Assembly: GCA_049657775.1 (NCBI GenBank)
Contig: JBASNZ010000085.1
Span: 1 to 61,408, forward strand
DNA length: 61,408 nt
Source of the DNA: JBASNZ01 sp049657775
Lineage (GTDB): Bacteria > Actinomycetota > Coriobacteriia > Anaerosomatales > Anaerosomataceae
Direction of reading: 5' to 3'
Shown here in pieces: positions 25,185 to 33,196 of the stretch. The notes beneath the pieces are model-generated. The model did no database searches, was not told the DNA's origin, and saw only the letters and a program-made list of their open reading frames with translations. A program made the translations under genes and the position numbers. Positions within the stretch are counted from its first letter, which is position 1; the number at the start of each line of letters is the position of its first letter.

Positions 25185-25584
25185 CGTGCGGCCCATCGTC
25201 CTCGATGCCTCGATCGGGGTCAAGTGGATCAAACCCTCTGAGGAGGGGGCGGATCAGGCGCTGGCGCTGCTCGCCGAGCATCGGGATCACACTGCCCGAA
25301 TCGTGGTGTCCACCCACTTCGTGACCGAGACGGTTGGCGTTGCGGTGCGACACGGCGGCCCGAGATTGGGAGCGCGTACGTGGCAGCTGCTGCGGGCCGC
25401 GGATCTCACCGTCATCGGCCTGGACGATGAAGTCGTGGCGGCAGCCCTTGGGCAGTGTCAGCTGCTCGGTTGCTGCTTCTTTGACGCGCTTGCGCCTGCG
25501 CTTGCGACGATGCTGGACGCCACGCTCTACTCGGCCGACCGGTGTGCCCACGAGCGATTCCCGGGGGTGGTACTGCTCGGCTAG
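25177..25584 (+). CDS. vapC: PIN-domain VapC toxin
   Basis: The 135-residue PIN protein has Asp in PIVLDASIGVKWI (about residue 10), Glu in FVTETVG (about 52), Asp in CCFFDALAPALA (about 103) and Asp in YSADRCA (about 120). Predicted metal-dependent ribonuclease toxin. The GTG start lies inside the last codons of the antitoxin. It ends 99 bases before the glycosyltransferase. Confidence 0.86.
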   Translation: MIDVRPIVLDASIGVKWIKPSEEGADQALALLAEHRDHTARIVVSTHFVTETVGVAVRHGGPRLGARTWQLLRAADLTVIGLDDEVVAAALGQCQLLGCCFFDALAPALATMLDATLYSADRCAHERFPGVVLLG

Positions 25585-25630
25585 GCGCGTGTCGCGCGGG
25601 CGTTCGGGCGTGGGCGCGCCCGACGCGGTA

Positions 25631-25655
25631 CTCCTCGGCTATACTGCGCGCAGGT
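25631..25655 (+). repeat. 25-bp promoter-like repeat, copy 1
   Basis: CTCCTCGGCTATACTG followed by CGCGCAGGT recurs at 26693-26717 with 23 of 25 bases identical. Each copy precedes a gene start (by 29 and 41 bases) and contains TATACT, so it probably represents a shared promoter element. Confidence 0.55.
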
Positions 25656-25683
25656 GCCGGACACACCATGTGGAGGATGACGC

Positions 25684-26667
25684 GTGAGCCCGAAGATCTC
25701 GTTTGTGGCGGAGCAGCTGGCCAGTTGCGCGTGGTACCGCTGTCAGGTGCCCGGTCGCGCGCTTGCCGGCGCAGGGTACGACGTGCAGGTTGCCGACTGG
25801 GTCAACATCGACCGCCTCATGGCATCTGACGTGGCCATCTTCCAGCGTCCGTCGCAGCCGCCGATCGTGGGACTCATTCGCGAGCTTGTCGCGCAGGGCA
25901 AGACGGTCGCGATCGACATGGACGACGACCTGTGGCACCTGCACCCATCCAATCCCGTGTACAACGCGTGGAAGACGCCCGAGAACATACAGGCGCTTGA
26001 GGAGTGCATCCGCGCCGCGACACTGGCGACCGCAGCCACGCCCGATCTGGCGAACCTGATGTCGAGGCTCAACAAGAACGCCGTCGTGCTACCCAACATG
26101 CTGCAGCGCGAGGAGTGGCCGGAGTCGCTACCCGAGAAGGACACGGGCGAGCGGCTCATCGTGGGCTGGGCGGGCAGCACGTCGCACCTGCCGGACCTGC
26201 ACCAACTCGTTGGCGTGTTCGAGACCATCCTTGAGAAGCGGGAGAACATCGAGGTGCATGTTGTCGGCGCGCCGGGCGGGTTCTTCAAGGCGCACCCCCG
26301 CCTTCGCGAGCTTGAGTCGGTGGACCTTGAGCACTACCCGCAGCTGATAGCCGGATTCGACATCGGACTCGCGCCGCTCATCGACATCAGCTTCAACCGC
26401 TGCAAGAGCGACCTTAAGTTTCTTGAGTATTCGCTTGTGGGCGCCGCCACGATCGCCTCGGATGTTGCCGCCTACCATCGCACTATCAAGCACGGCGAGG
26501 CCGGCATGCTGGTGAAGAGTCCCAAGGACTGGCTCAAGTACCTAACGCTACTGGTGGACAACGCCGAGCTGAGGCAGAAGCTGCGCGTGCAGGCTCGCGC
26601 GTACGCCGAGACGAGGTTCTCGGACGACAACGTGGGGCTGTGGGAGAAGGCGTACGGGCTGAAGTAG
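25684..26667 (+). CDS. Glycosyltransferase, GT4-like (group 1)
   Basis: The 327-residue product has a GT-B layout. The N-terminal Rossmann half has Y-R-C-Q-V-P-GRALAGAGYDV and the DMDDDLW motif common in bacterial CgeB-like and group 1 transferases. The C-terminal half has VGWAGSTSHLPDL and a KFLEYSLVGAATIASDVAAYH nucleotide-sugar site (about residues 240-262). It should transfer a sugar from a nucleotide donor, probably for a surface glycan. GGAGG lies seven bases before the GTG. It is a lone gene, and donor and acceptor are unknown. Confidence 0.78.
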   Translation: MSPKISFVAEQLASCAWYRCQVPGRALAGAGYDVQVADWVNIDRLMASDVAIFQRPSQPPIVGLIRELVAQGKTVAIDMDDDLWHLHPSNPVYNAWKTPENIQALEECIRAATLATAATPDLANLMSRLNKNAVVLPNMLQREEWPESLPEKDTGERLIVGWAGSTSHLPDLHQLVGVFETILEKRENIEVHVVGAPGGFFKAHPRLRELESVDLEHYPQLIAGFDIGLAPLIDISFNRCKSDLKFLEYSLVGAATIASDVAAYHRTIKHGEAGMLVKSPKDWLKYLTLLVDNAELRQKLRVQARAYAETRFSDDNVGLWEKAYGLK

Positions 26668-26692
26668 GGTTGGCGAGGCCGCCGCACCCTCT

Positions 26693-26717
26693 CTCCTCGG
26701 CTATACTGCCAGCAGGT
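26693..26717 (+). repeat. 25-bp promoter-like repeat, copy 2
   Basis: This is the second copy of the repeat seen at 25631-25655, differing at two bases. TATACT at 26702-26707 should act as the -10 box for serS, giving a leader of about 45 bases. Confidence 0.55.
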
Positions 26718-26757
26718 CCTTGCCAGGTTACGAACGCACCCTTTACGGAGGCTTTCC

Positions 26758-28041
26758 ATGCTCGACGCGCGCTTCGTCCGAGAGAACATCGACGTCGTCC
26801 GGCAGGCACTCGCGGACCGCCGCGCAACGTGGGACACAGAGCGGTTCCTGGCGCTTGATGAGGAGCGTCGTGCGCTTATCTCGCAGGTGGAGGGCCGTCA
26901 GGCCCGCCGCAACGACGCCTCCAAAGCGATCGGCGGCCTGATGAAGGCTGGCGACCACAGCTCAGCCGAGGCGCGCAAGGACGAGGTCCGCGTGATCAAC
27001 GAGGAGATCGCCAGCCTCGAGGAGCGCATGAACGCGGTCGATGCCGATGTGCGCGACATGCTGCTGACCATACCGAACATCCCGCACGAGAGCGTGCCCG
27101 TGGGTGCCGATGAGAGCGAGAACGTCGAGATCCGCCGTTGGGGATCGCCGCCGGCGTTCGACTTCGAGGCCAAAGCGCACTGGGATCTTGGCCCGGAGCT
27201 GGGAGTCATCGACTTCGATCGCGGGGTGAAGCTGGCGAAGAGCCGCTTCGTGGTCCTCGGCCGCCAGGGCGCCCGACTCAACCGCGCACTCATCAACTTC
27301 ATGCTCGATACGCATGCCTCGCGCGGCTATCGCGAGTGGTGGGTCCCCGCGCTTGCCAACGCCGAGACGCTCACGGGTACCGGCCAGCTGCCCAAGTTCG
27401 AAGACGACCTCTTCAAGACGGGAGAGGGACTGTATCTGATCCCCACGGCCGAGGTGCAGCTTACGAACCTGCATCGCGACGAGGTGCTCGAAGACAAGAC
27501 GCTGCCGCGGCAGTACTGCGCGTATACGCCGTGCTTCCGCGAGGAGGCCGGCAGTGCCGGGCGCGACACGCGAGGGATGATCCGCGTGCACCAGTTCGAC
27601 AAGGTGGAGCTGGTGAAATTCGCGCGGCCCGAGGAGTCGATGGACGCGCTCGAGGGCATGGTCGCCGACGCCGAGTACATCTTGCAGCAACTTGGACTGG
27701 CATTCCGCACGATCGTGCTCTGCACGGGCGACATGGGCTTTGGCGCGGCCAAGACGTACGACATCGAGGTTTGGCTGCCGAGCTACAACGACTACAAGGA
27801 GATCTCCAGCTGCAGCAACTGCTGGGACTTCCAGGCGCGGCGGGCGAGTATCAAGTACCGGTCGCAGGGCGGGTTCAAGGGCTCGCGCTTTGTGCATACG
27901 CTCAACGGCAGCGGCCTCGCTGTGGGCCGTACGCTCGTGGCTGTGCTGGAGAACTACCAGCGCGCCGATGGCAGCGTTGTGGTGCCCGAGGTGCTGCGGC
28001 CGTACCTGGGCGGTCAGGAGATCATCGGTCCCGAGAGCTAA
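26758..28041 (+). CDS. serS: Seryl-tRNA synthetase
   Basis: The 427-residue class II synthetase has an N-terminal coiled-coil arm (about residues 25-110) that grips the long variable arm of tRNA-Ser. The catalytic domain shows motif 2 (FREEAGSAGRDTRGMIRVHQF, about 262) and motif 3 (NGSGLAVGRTLVAVLENYQ, about 380). It charges tRNA-Ser and does not read the anticodon, which matters for the odd tRNA at 47025. GGAGG precedes the ATG. Four serine-type tRNA genes lie 9-20 kb downstream. Confidence 0.97.
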   Translation: MLDARFVRENIDVVRQALADRRATWDTERFLALDEERRALISQVEGRQARRNDASKAIGGLMKAGDHSSAEARKDEVRVINEEIASLEERMNAVDADVRDMLLTIPNIPHESVPVGADESENVEIRRWGSPPAFDFEAKAHWDLGPELGVIDFDRGVKLAKSRFVVLGRQGARLNRALINFMLDTHASRGYREWWVPALANAETLTGTGQLPKFEDDLFKTGEGLYLIPTAEVQLTNLHRDEVLEDKTLPRQYCAYTPCFREEAGSAGRDTRGMIRVHQFDKVELVKFARPEESMDALEGMVADAEYILQQLGLAFRTIVLCTGDMGFGAAKTYDIEVWLPSYNDYKEISSCSNCWDFQARRASIKYRSQGGFKGSRFVHTLNGSGLAVGRTLVAVLENYQRADGSVVVPEVLRPYLGGQEIIGPES

Positions 28042-28184
28042 GGATTTGGACCGTGATTTCGGCCGGGGCGTTCGTGCTCGGTGATGACCGTAGCGACAAG
28101 GTCCCGGTCGAGGATCCGCACAGGGAAGGCCGCCACGGTGCAGCGCACCGGTACGCCGTCGATCCCCACGGGCTTGAGCTGCAT
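28038..28184 (-). CDS. Doubtful 48-residue frame between serS and zwf-gnd
   Basis: A minus-strand frame starting MQLKPVGIDGVPVRC has neighbour-like G/C third positions and a plausible alternating hydrophobic pattern up to about residue 36. It has no visible ribosome site and overlaps the serS stop by three bases. It may be a small gene or the remnant of one. The plus strand of this 161-base spacer offers nothing better. Confidence 0.2.
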   Translation of the reverse strand: MQLKPVGIDGVPVRCTVAAFPVRILDRDLVATVITEHERPGRNHGPNP

Positions 28185-28268
28185 GCCGCTCTGAGATGAC
28201 GCATGCTGCGCCCCGTTCCTGGTGGGGAAGAACCTAGATGTGAGTCCGTTGCAGCCATGGAGGCCTCA

Positions 28269-30653
28269 GTGAGCGACCCGCAGTATCCGACGATCCTTAT
28301 CGTGTTCGGCGCGACCGGCGACCTTATGACCCGCAAGATCGTACCGTCGCTTGCATATCTACACGTAAAGGGCCGACTGCCCGAGCGGTTCCGCGTTATC
28401 GGTTTCTCGCGCCGCGATTGGGATGACGAGGCCATCAGGACGCACGTTGCCGGCATCCTGGATGCGTACAAGGGTCTTGCGCCGACGGGCGAGGCGCGCC
28501 AGGTGTTTCTTGAGATGTTCTCGTACCAGCGGGGCACCTTCGACGACCCCGATGCGTACGCCGCGCTCGCATCGGACATCTCTGTGATCGATGCCGAGTG
28601 GGGGCTGTGCTCGAGCCGGCTCTTCTATCTGGCGGTTCCTCCCGAGAACTACCGCGTCATCTTTGAGCGGCTGTCGGCAAGCGGGCTCTCGGCGGGCTGC
28701 AGTGACGACACGGGCTGGACACGCGTGCTCGTCGAGAAGCCGTTCGGTCGTGATGGCGCCACGGCACAGGAACTGGACGAACTCCTCGGCAGTCTCTTTG
28801 CCGAGGAACAGGTCTACAGGATCGATCACTACCTCGCGAAGGAGATGCTCCAGGGCATCCTGTCGTTCCGCTTCTCGAACACGCTGATGGAACCATCGTG
28901 GGATGCCGGGTCGATCGACAGGATCGACATCACGCTGCTGGAGTCGATCGGTGTCGAGAAGCGTGGAGCCTTCTACGACGGCGTCGGGGCGCTGCGTGAT
29001 GTGGGCCAGAACCACCTTTTGCAGATGCTCGCGCTCATCGCGATGGAGCGTCCCGAGAGTCTCTCGGCAGAGGCCATTCGCGCCGGCCGCGCCCGGTTCC
29101 TAGAGAGCCTGCGTTCGCCGTCGCGCGACCAGATCGCGACGCGGTCGTACCGCGCGCAGTACGCAGGATTCCGTGAGATTCCCGGTGTATCGCCTGACTC
29201 GGATACCGAGACGTACTTCATGCTGCGGTTCGTTCTCGACGGCGGTCGATGGGGCGGCGTGCCTGTGACCATGGACTCGGGGAAGCGGATGGGGGAGGCG
29301 CTCAAGCAGGTCTCGGTCATCTTCCGCGCTCCCGAGTCGTGTCTGTGCGATTCGGCTGGCTCCGGACCGTTCGAGAACCGCGTGACGTTCCAGCTGGAAC
29401 CGGAGGAATCCATCAAGATCCAGTTCTGGGCCAAGCGCCCCGGCTTTGAGCACGAACTCGAACTGCGGGAATTCACCTTCTTCCTCTACCAGAAGGAGGA
29501 GAAGGTCCAGTACGTGGAGGAGTACGCCAAGCTGCTGTTGGACGCGATATCCGGAGACCAGACGCTCTTTGTGGCAACCGATGAGGTCAAGGCGATGTGG
29601 GCGTTCATCGACCCGATCGTGCGAGCGTGGAACGACGGAGTCGTGCCGCTTGAGGTCTACGAGCCGGACTCCGCCGAGGTAGCCACGCGTGCATGCCAGG
29701 CGATCGAGCGTACGCCGGACAGCCCACGGACGATCGGCGTGGTCGGTCTGGGCAAGATGGGTGCCGCTTTGGCACGCAACCTCCTGGATCACCGCTGGCG
29801 CGTGGTGGGGTTCAACCGCACGCACAGTGTGGCTGAGGAGATGGCCGCCGAAGGCCTTGTGCCGGCGGATTCGCTGGCGCGGCTCGTGGCGCAGCTCGAC
29901 CCTCCGCGCACGGTGTGGCTGATGGTGCCGGCGGGCAAGCCAGTGGACGAGATGCTGTTTGGCGATGGTGGCCTGGGCGCGCTCCTCGAGCCCGGGGACA
30001 CCGTGATCGACGGCGGGAACTCGCTGTGGAGCGACACAGCCGCCAGGGCGACCCGACTCGCCGCTCTCGGCCTGCGCTTCTTAGACGTGGGGACCTCCGG
30101 TGGGCCGGGAGGGGCACGGCACGGTGCCTCGCTCATGATCGGAGGCGAGCGCGCGGACTTTGAGCGGATGGGGAATCTGTGGCGCGACGTGTCGGTGCGC
30201 GACGGCTATCGGTTCTTTGACGGGCACGGCGCCGGGCACTTCGTGAAGATGGTCCACAACGGTATCGAGTACGGCATGATGCAGGCCATCGCCGAGGGGT
30301 TCGCGGTGCTCAAGGCCTCGGAGTTTGGGATCGACCTGCACTCGGCCGCCGATATCTACAATCGCGGGAGCGTGATCGAATCCAGGCTCATCGGCTGGCT
30401 CTGCGAGGCGTTCACGGCGTTCGGACCCGAGTTGAGGGGTATCTCGGGTAGCGTGGCGCAGACCGGCGAAGGCGCGTGGACAGTGCGCACGGCGGGCGAT
30501 CTGGGTGTGGAGGTGCGCGTGATCGCCGACGCGCTGCAGTTCCGGCTGGACTCGCAGGCCGACCCCAGCTATACCGGCCAGGTACTCTCGGCGCTCCGGA
30601 ATCGCTTTGGCGGGCATGCGGCCGGCCCGGACGCCGCTTCCGCGGGCGCTTGA
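28269..30653 (+). CDS. zwf-gnd: Fused glucose-6-phosphate dehydrogenase / 6-phosphogluconate dehydrogenase
   Basis: One uninterrupted 794-residue frame joins two oxidative pentose phosphate enzymes. Residues 1 to about 480 are Zwf: nucleotide site FGATGDLMTRK, EKPFGRD, and the active-site RIDHYLAKE. Residues about 487-794 are the short, YqeC-type 6-phosphogluconate dehydrogenase: GVVGLGKMGAALARNL, DGGNSLWSD and the catalytic KMVHNGIEYGMMQ. The linker is only about ten residues (ERTPDSPRT). The lactonase that acts between them is not included. GGAGG five bases before GTG 28269 fixes the start, although ATGs at 28203 and 28257 are in frame. The product would make two reduced dinucleotides and ribulose-5-phosphate in the cytoplasm. 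Confidence 0.92.
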   Translation: MSDPQYPTILIVFGATGDLMTRKIVPSLAYLHVKGRLPERFRVIGFSRRDWDDEAIRTHVAGILDAYKGLAPTGEARQVFLEMFSYQRGTFDDPDAYAALASDISVIDAEWGLCSSRLFYLAVPPENYRVIFERLSASGLSAGCSDDTGWTRVLVEKPFGRDGATAQELDELLGSLFAEEQVYRIDHYLAKEMLQGILSFRFSNTLMEPSWDAGSIDRIDITLLESIGVEKRGAFYDGVGALRDVGQNHLLQMLALIAMERPESLSAEAIRAGRARFLESLRSPSRDQIATRSYRAQYAGFREIPGVSPDSDTETYFMLRFVLDGGRWGGVPVTMDSGKRMGEALKQVSVIFRAPESCLCDSAGSGPFENRVTFQLEPEESIKIQFWAKRPGFEHELELREFTFFLYQKEEKVQYVEEYAKLLLDAISGDQTLFVATDEVKAMWAFIDPIVRAWNDGVVPLEVYEPDSAEVATRACQAIERTPDSPRTIGVVGLGKMGAALARNLLDHRWRVVGFNRTHSVAEEMAAEGLVPADSLARLVAQLDPPRTVWLMVPAGKPVDEMLFGDGGLGALLEPGDTVIDGGNSLWSDTAARATRLAALGLRFLDVGTSGGPGGARHGASLMIGGERADFERMGNLWRDVSVRDGYRFFDGHGAGHFVKMVHNGIEYGMMQAIAEGFAVLKASEFGIDLHSAADIYNRGSVIESRLIGWLCEAFTAFGPELRGISGSVAQTGEGAWTVRTAGDLGVEVRVIADALQFRLDSQADPSYTGQVLSALRNRFGGHAAGPDAASAGA

Positions 30654-30686
30654 GAGACGGACAGACGACAGGTCCGGCGAGCGCGC

Positions 30687-32384
30687 CTACTTCTTGATCT
30701 GGGCGAAGTGCGCCTGGTAGCGACCTCCGTTGCCCGCCACCAGCGTCTTGTAGTCAGGGATCTCATACACCCGCAGCCGGTTGTCGAGGAAGTCGCTGAA
30801 GATAAGCAGCTTGCCGTCGTCACTCACGTCGAGCGCGGTGGGCTGGTTGCCGGCGATGAGCGCGTCCAGCGGTTTCCCGTTGGTGGTGTCGAACACCAGG
30901 ACCGAGCCCCACTCGGGACCGGGCAGGTAGTACGACTTTGCGTTGTTCTCGCCCCGGCAGCTCACGAAGAGGACCTTGCCGTCAGGCGAGAGGTCGATGG
31001 TGTTGGGCTTCTCGTCGACATCCACGAACCTGGTGGTCTTTCCGGTCTTCATGTCGTAGACCCAGATGAGATCCTTGGACATGTCCGAGATGAAGAGGCG
31101 ACCCGTCTTCTCATCGGCCACGAGGTGCCGAAGCGCACCGCCGCCGTCGAACGCGGTCGTCCGCGTGCCGGTTGCCAGGTCGATCTTGTCGAGTTCGCCT
31201 GAGTCGAAACCGCCCACGTAGAGCGTTGCGCCGTCGGCGGTGGCGTACATCCCGCGCGGTGTGTTGGAGACGCCGATGCGCTTTACGAGCTTGCCCGTGG
31301 TGAGGTCGATGATCGAAACGTCGTCGCCAGACCAGTTGCTCGCGTAGAGCGTCCTCTCATCGGGCGAGAGCTGCACCCACTTTGTCCAGGCACTCTTGGT
31401 GTCGAACTCGCGCACGACCGTGCGGGTCTTCACGTCGATCTCGAAGCACCTGGCGGTCTCCATCTGCGACGTGTACGCGAGCGTGCCCGCGCGGTTGAAG
31501 ATGACCTCCACCGCACCGTACTTGCCGATGTCGACTTCGCCGATCTTCTTGCCTGTGCGAGGGTTGAAGATCTCGATGGACGGCGGCCCGTTGAGGATGC
31601 TCGTCCACGCCTCGCTCCCGTCGTGGGTGACCGAGACGCCCTTTGGGGCACCGAGTGTGGTGATCGTCCCGATGCCGTGGAGCACCTGGCCCTCGGGGTC
31701 CAAGAAGTAGTCGAGCGTCATGGACTCGTCGAGCGAGATCTCCTTGGCGTACGAGTTATAGCCCGCGAGCGTGATGGTGAGCTTGACCTGACCTGAGGGC
31801 ACATCGGCCGAGAACGGCGCGACACCCGAGAAGACCTGGCCATCCGCGCGCTCGATGGTGCAGGTTGCGCCGTCGGGATGCGTCCTCACGCTCACGACCT
31901 GCGGCAGCGCCACAAGGTCGTACTCAACCTTCGTCGTCCGCCAGCGCTTGGCTTCGACCGTGGAGGTGACGGACTCGAAGCCCTTGCGGCTCACCGAGAC
32001 CGTGTAAGGCCCGGGCTTGAGTTCGCTGACTTCAAGCGTGCCCGATGCGGTCTGCGAGCCGTTGAAGATGATGGTCGCGTCCGCCGGAGTGACCGTGATC
32101 GCAACGGATGCGGGCCGAGTAAGTACCCACGCGGCGCCGCCCCCGACGAGCGCGAGGACCAACACCAACGCGAGACCAAGCCCCGGCCCCCCAAAGCGAC
32201 GGCGCGGTCGTCCGTGCAGGTACTGGTCGTGATGTCCGATGCTTCCCGAGAGGTGTGAGGGGCCCGACGACCGGGAGCTGCTGCGCGTGAGCGGCTGCGC
32301 GTGATCGATGAGTGGCAGCCGTCGTGTCTTGTGTCGCCGACCTCGCGCGTGCGAGCCGCTTCTGCGGTTCGAGTAGTCGGACAC
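30687..32384 (-). CDS. Membrane-anchored PEGA and YVTN beta-propeller protein
   Basis: The 565-residue product has a basic, histidine-rich cytoplasmic N-terminus (about 1-68), one membrane helix (about 69-92), two PEGA domains (about 95-160 and 165-225) and a YVTN-type seven-bladed propeller (about 240-560). The propeller blades repeat SPDGK-LFVS and DLTTGKLV motifs. PEGA domains link wall-facing modules, and the propeller probably binds a ligand outside the cell. The GTG at 32384 is preceded by GGCGGGGG. It stands alone. No enzyme motif is seen, so a structural or binding role is inferred. Confidence 0.8.
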   Translation of the reverse strand: MSDYSNRRSGSHARGRRHKTRRLPLIDHAQPLTRSSSRSSGPSHLSGSIGHHDQYLHGRPRRRFGGPGLGLALVLVLALVGGGAAWVLTRPASVAITVTPADATIIFNGSQTASGTLEVSELKPGPYTVSVSRKGFESVTSTVEAKRWRTTKVEYDLVALPQVVSVRTHPDGATCTIERADGQVFSGVAPFSADVPSGQVKLTITLAGYNSYAKEISLDESMTLDYFLDPEGQVLHGIGTITTLGAPKGVSVTHDGSEAWTSILNGPPSIEIFNPRTGKKIGEVDIGKYGAVEVIFNRAGTLAYTSQMETARCFEIDVKTRTVVREFDTKSAWTKWVQLSPDERTLYASNWSGDDVSIIDLTTGKLVKRIGVSNTPRGMYATADGATLYVGGFDSGELDKIDLATGTRTTAFDGGGALRHLVADEKTGRLFISDMSKDLIWVYDMKTGKTTRFVDVDEKPNTIDLSPDGKVLFVSCRGENNAKSYYLPGPEWGSVLVFDTTNGKPLDALIAGNQPTALDVSDDGKLLIFSDFLDNRLRVYEIPDYKTLVAGNGGRYQAHFAQIKK

Positions 32385-32474
32385 GCTACCCCCGCCTCAT
32401 CCTGCCGGTCATGCCCCACCATGCCATCGGTGCCGCTCCCCGCATTGTACGTCGGCCGCGCAGGAGATTGTGAA

Positions 32475-32535
32475 CGCGGCCGGTGCCGCGCGTGGAGCCG
32501 GTGACGACGACGACCTTGCCATCGAGGGCGGTCAC
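32475..32535 (-). pseudogene. N-terminal stub of a short-chain dehydrogenase/reductase
   Basis: The GTG at 32535 overlaps the stop of the LOG-like gene as GTGA and begins VTALDGKVVVVTGSTRGTGR, the typical SDR nucleotide-binding opening (TGSxxGxG). After about 21 codons homology stops, and the frame continues as low-complexity arginine-rich sequence. The remaining 210 residues or so of an SDR are missing, so this is a truncated relic. Confidence 0.6.
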
Positions 32536-33014
32536 GGGCGCTCCTCGAGCAGCGTTCGGGCGAGCGCTACGGCACCCTCGGGAGTCATCGCGTCGAGCAC
32601 GCGACCCGTTGTCCGGAACGCGGCGCCGGGGTCCCAGCCGAGAACGATCACGGGCTTGCTGGCCTTGAGCGCATGCGCGACCTCCGAGAGCGTACCCGGG
32701 CCGCCGGGCAGCGCGATCACGACGTCGCTCGATAGGATGTTGATGACGTTGCGCGCGTCGCCCATCCCCGTGCGGATGGCGATATCGACGGCTGGGCTGG
32801 CGCTCATGACGGTCTCGTCGGGGAGGACGCCCACAACGAGCCCGCCGGCTTCCGATGCGCCCCGCGAGCAGGCATCCATAACGCCTGTCGCGCGCCCGCC
32901 GGTGAGCAGCACCCATCCCTCCTCGGCCACGAGCCTGCCAAGAACGTACGCGTTCGCCTCGGCGGCCGCATCGAGCATACGGCCTGAGCCCATCACGCCG
33001 ACGATGGTGCGCAT
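32532..33014 (-). CDS. LOG-family / TIGR00725-like nucleotide-binding protein
   Basis: The 160-residue Rossmann protein shows VGVMGSGR at the start, a GGRATGVMDAC segment and the family signature PGGPGTLSEV (about residues 103-112). LOG proteins are cytokinin-riboside phosphoribohydrolase-like, and the bacterial TIGR00725 group has no proven substrate. GGGGGTGAAG precedes the ATG at 33014. The stop is coupled to an SDR stub. It is divergent from the following ATPase. Confidence 0.8.
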   Translation of the reverse strand: MRTIVGVMGSGRMLDAAAEANAYVLGRLVAEEGWVLLTGGRATGVMDACSRGASEAGGLVVGVLPDETVMSASPAVDIAIRTGMGDARNVINILSSDVVIALPGGPGTLSEVAHALKASKPVIVLGWDPGAAFRTTGRVLDAMTPEGAVALARTLLEERP

Positions 33015-33196
33015 CACTTCACCCCCAGGCGATGGTAGCGCACGTGAGGCAGGAACGTCAGGAAGAGCATCGCAGGCCGTGCGGGCGCGCACGCGGCGGT
33101 GATGGCTGTCTGGGCCTGCTTGGCTTGGGGTAAACGGGAGGGATACCCGCACGGGCCTGGAATACCGTGGACGCGAGGACATCGGGGGAGAACGCA

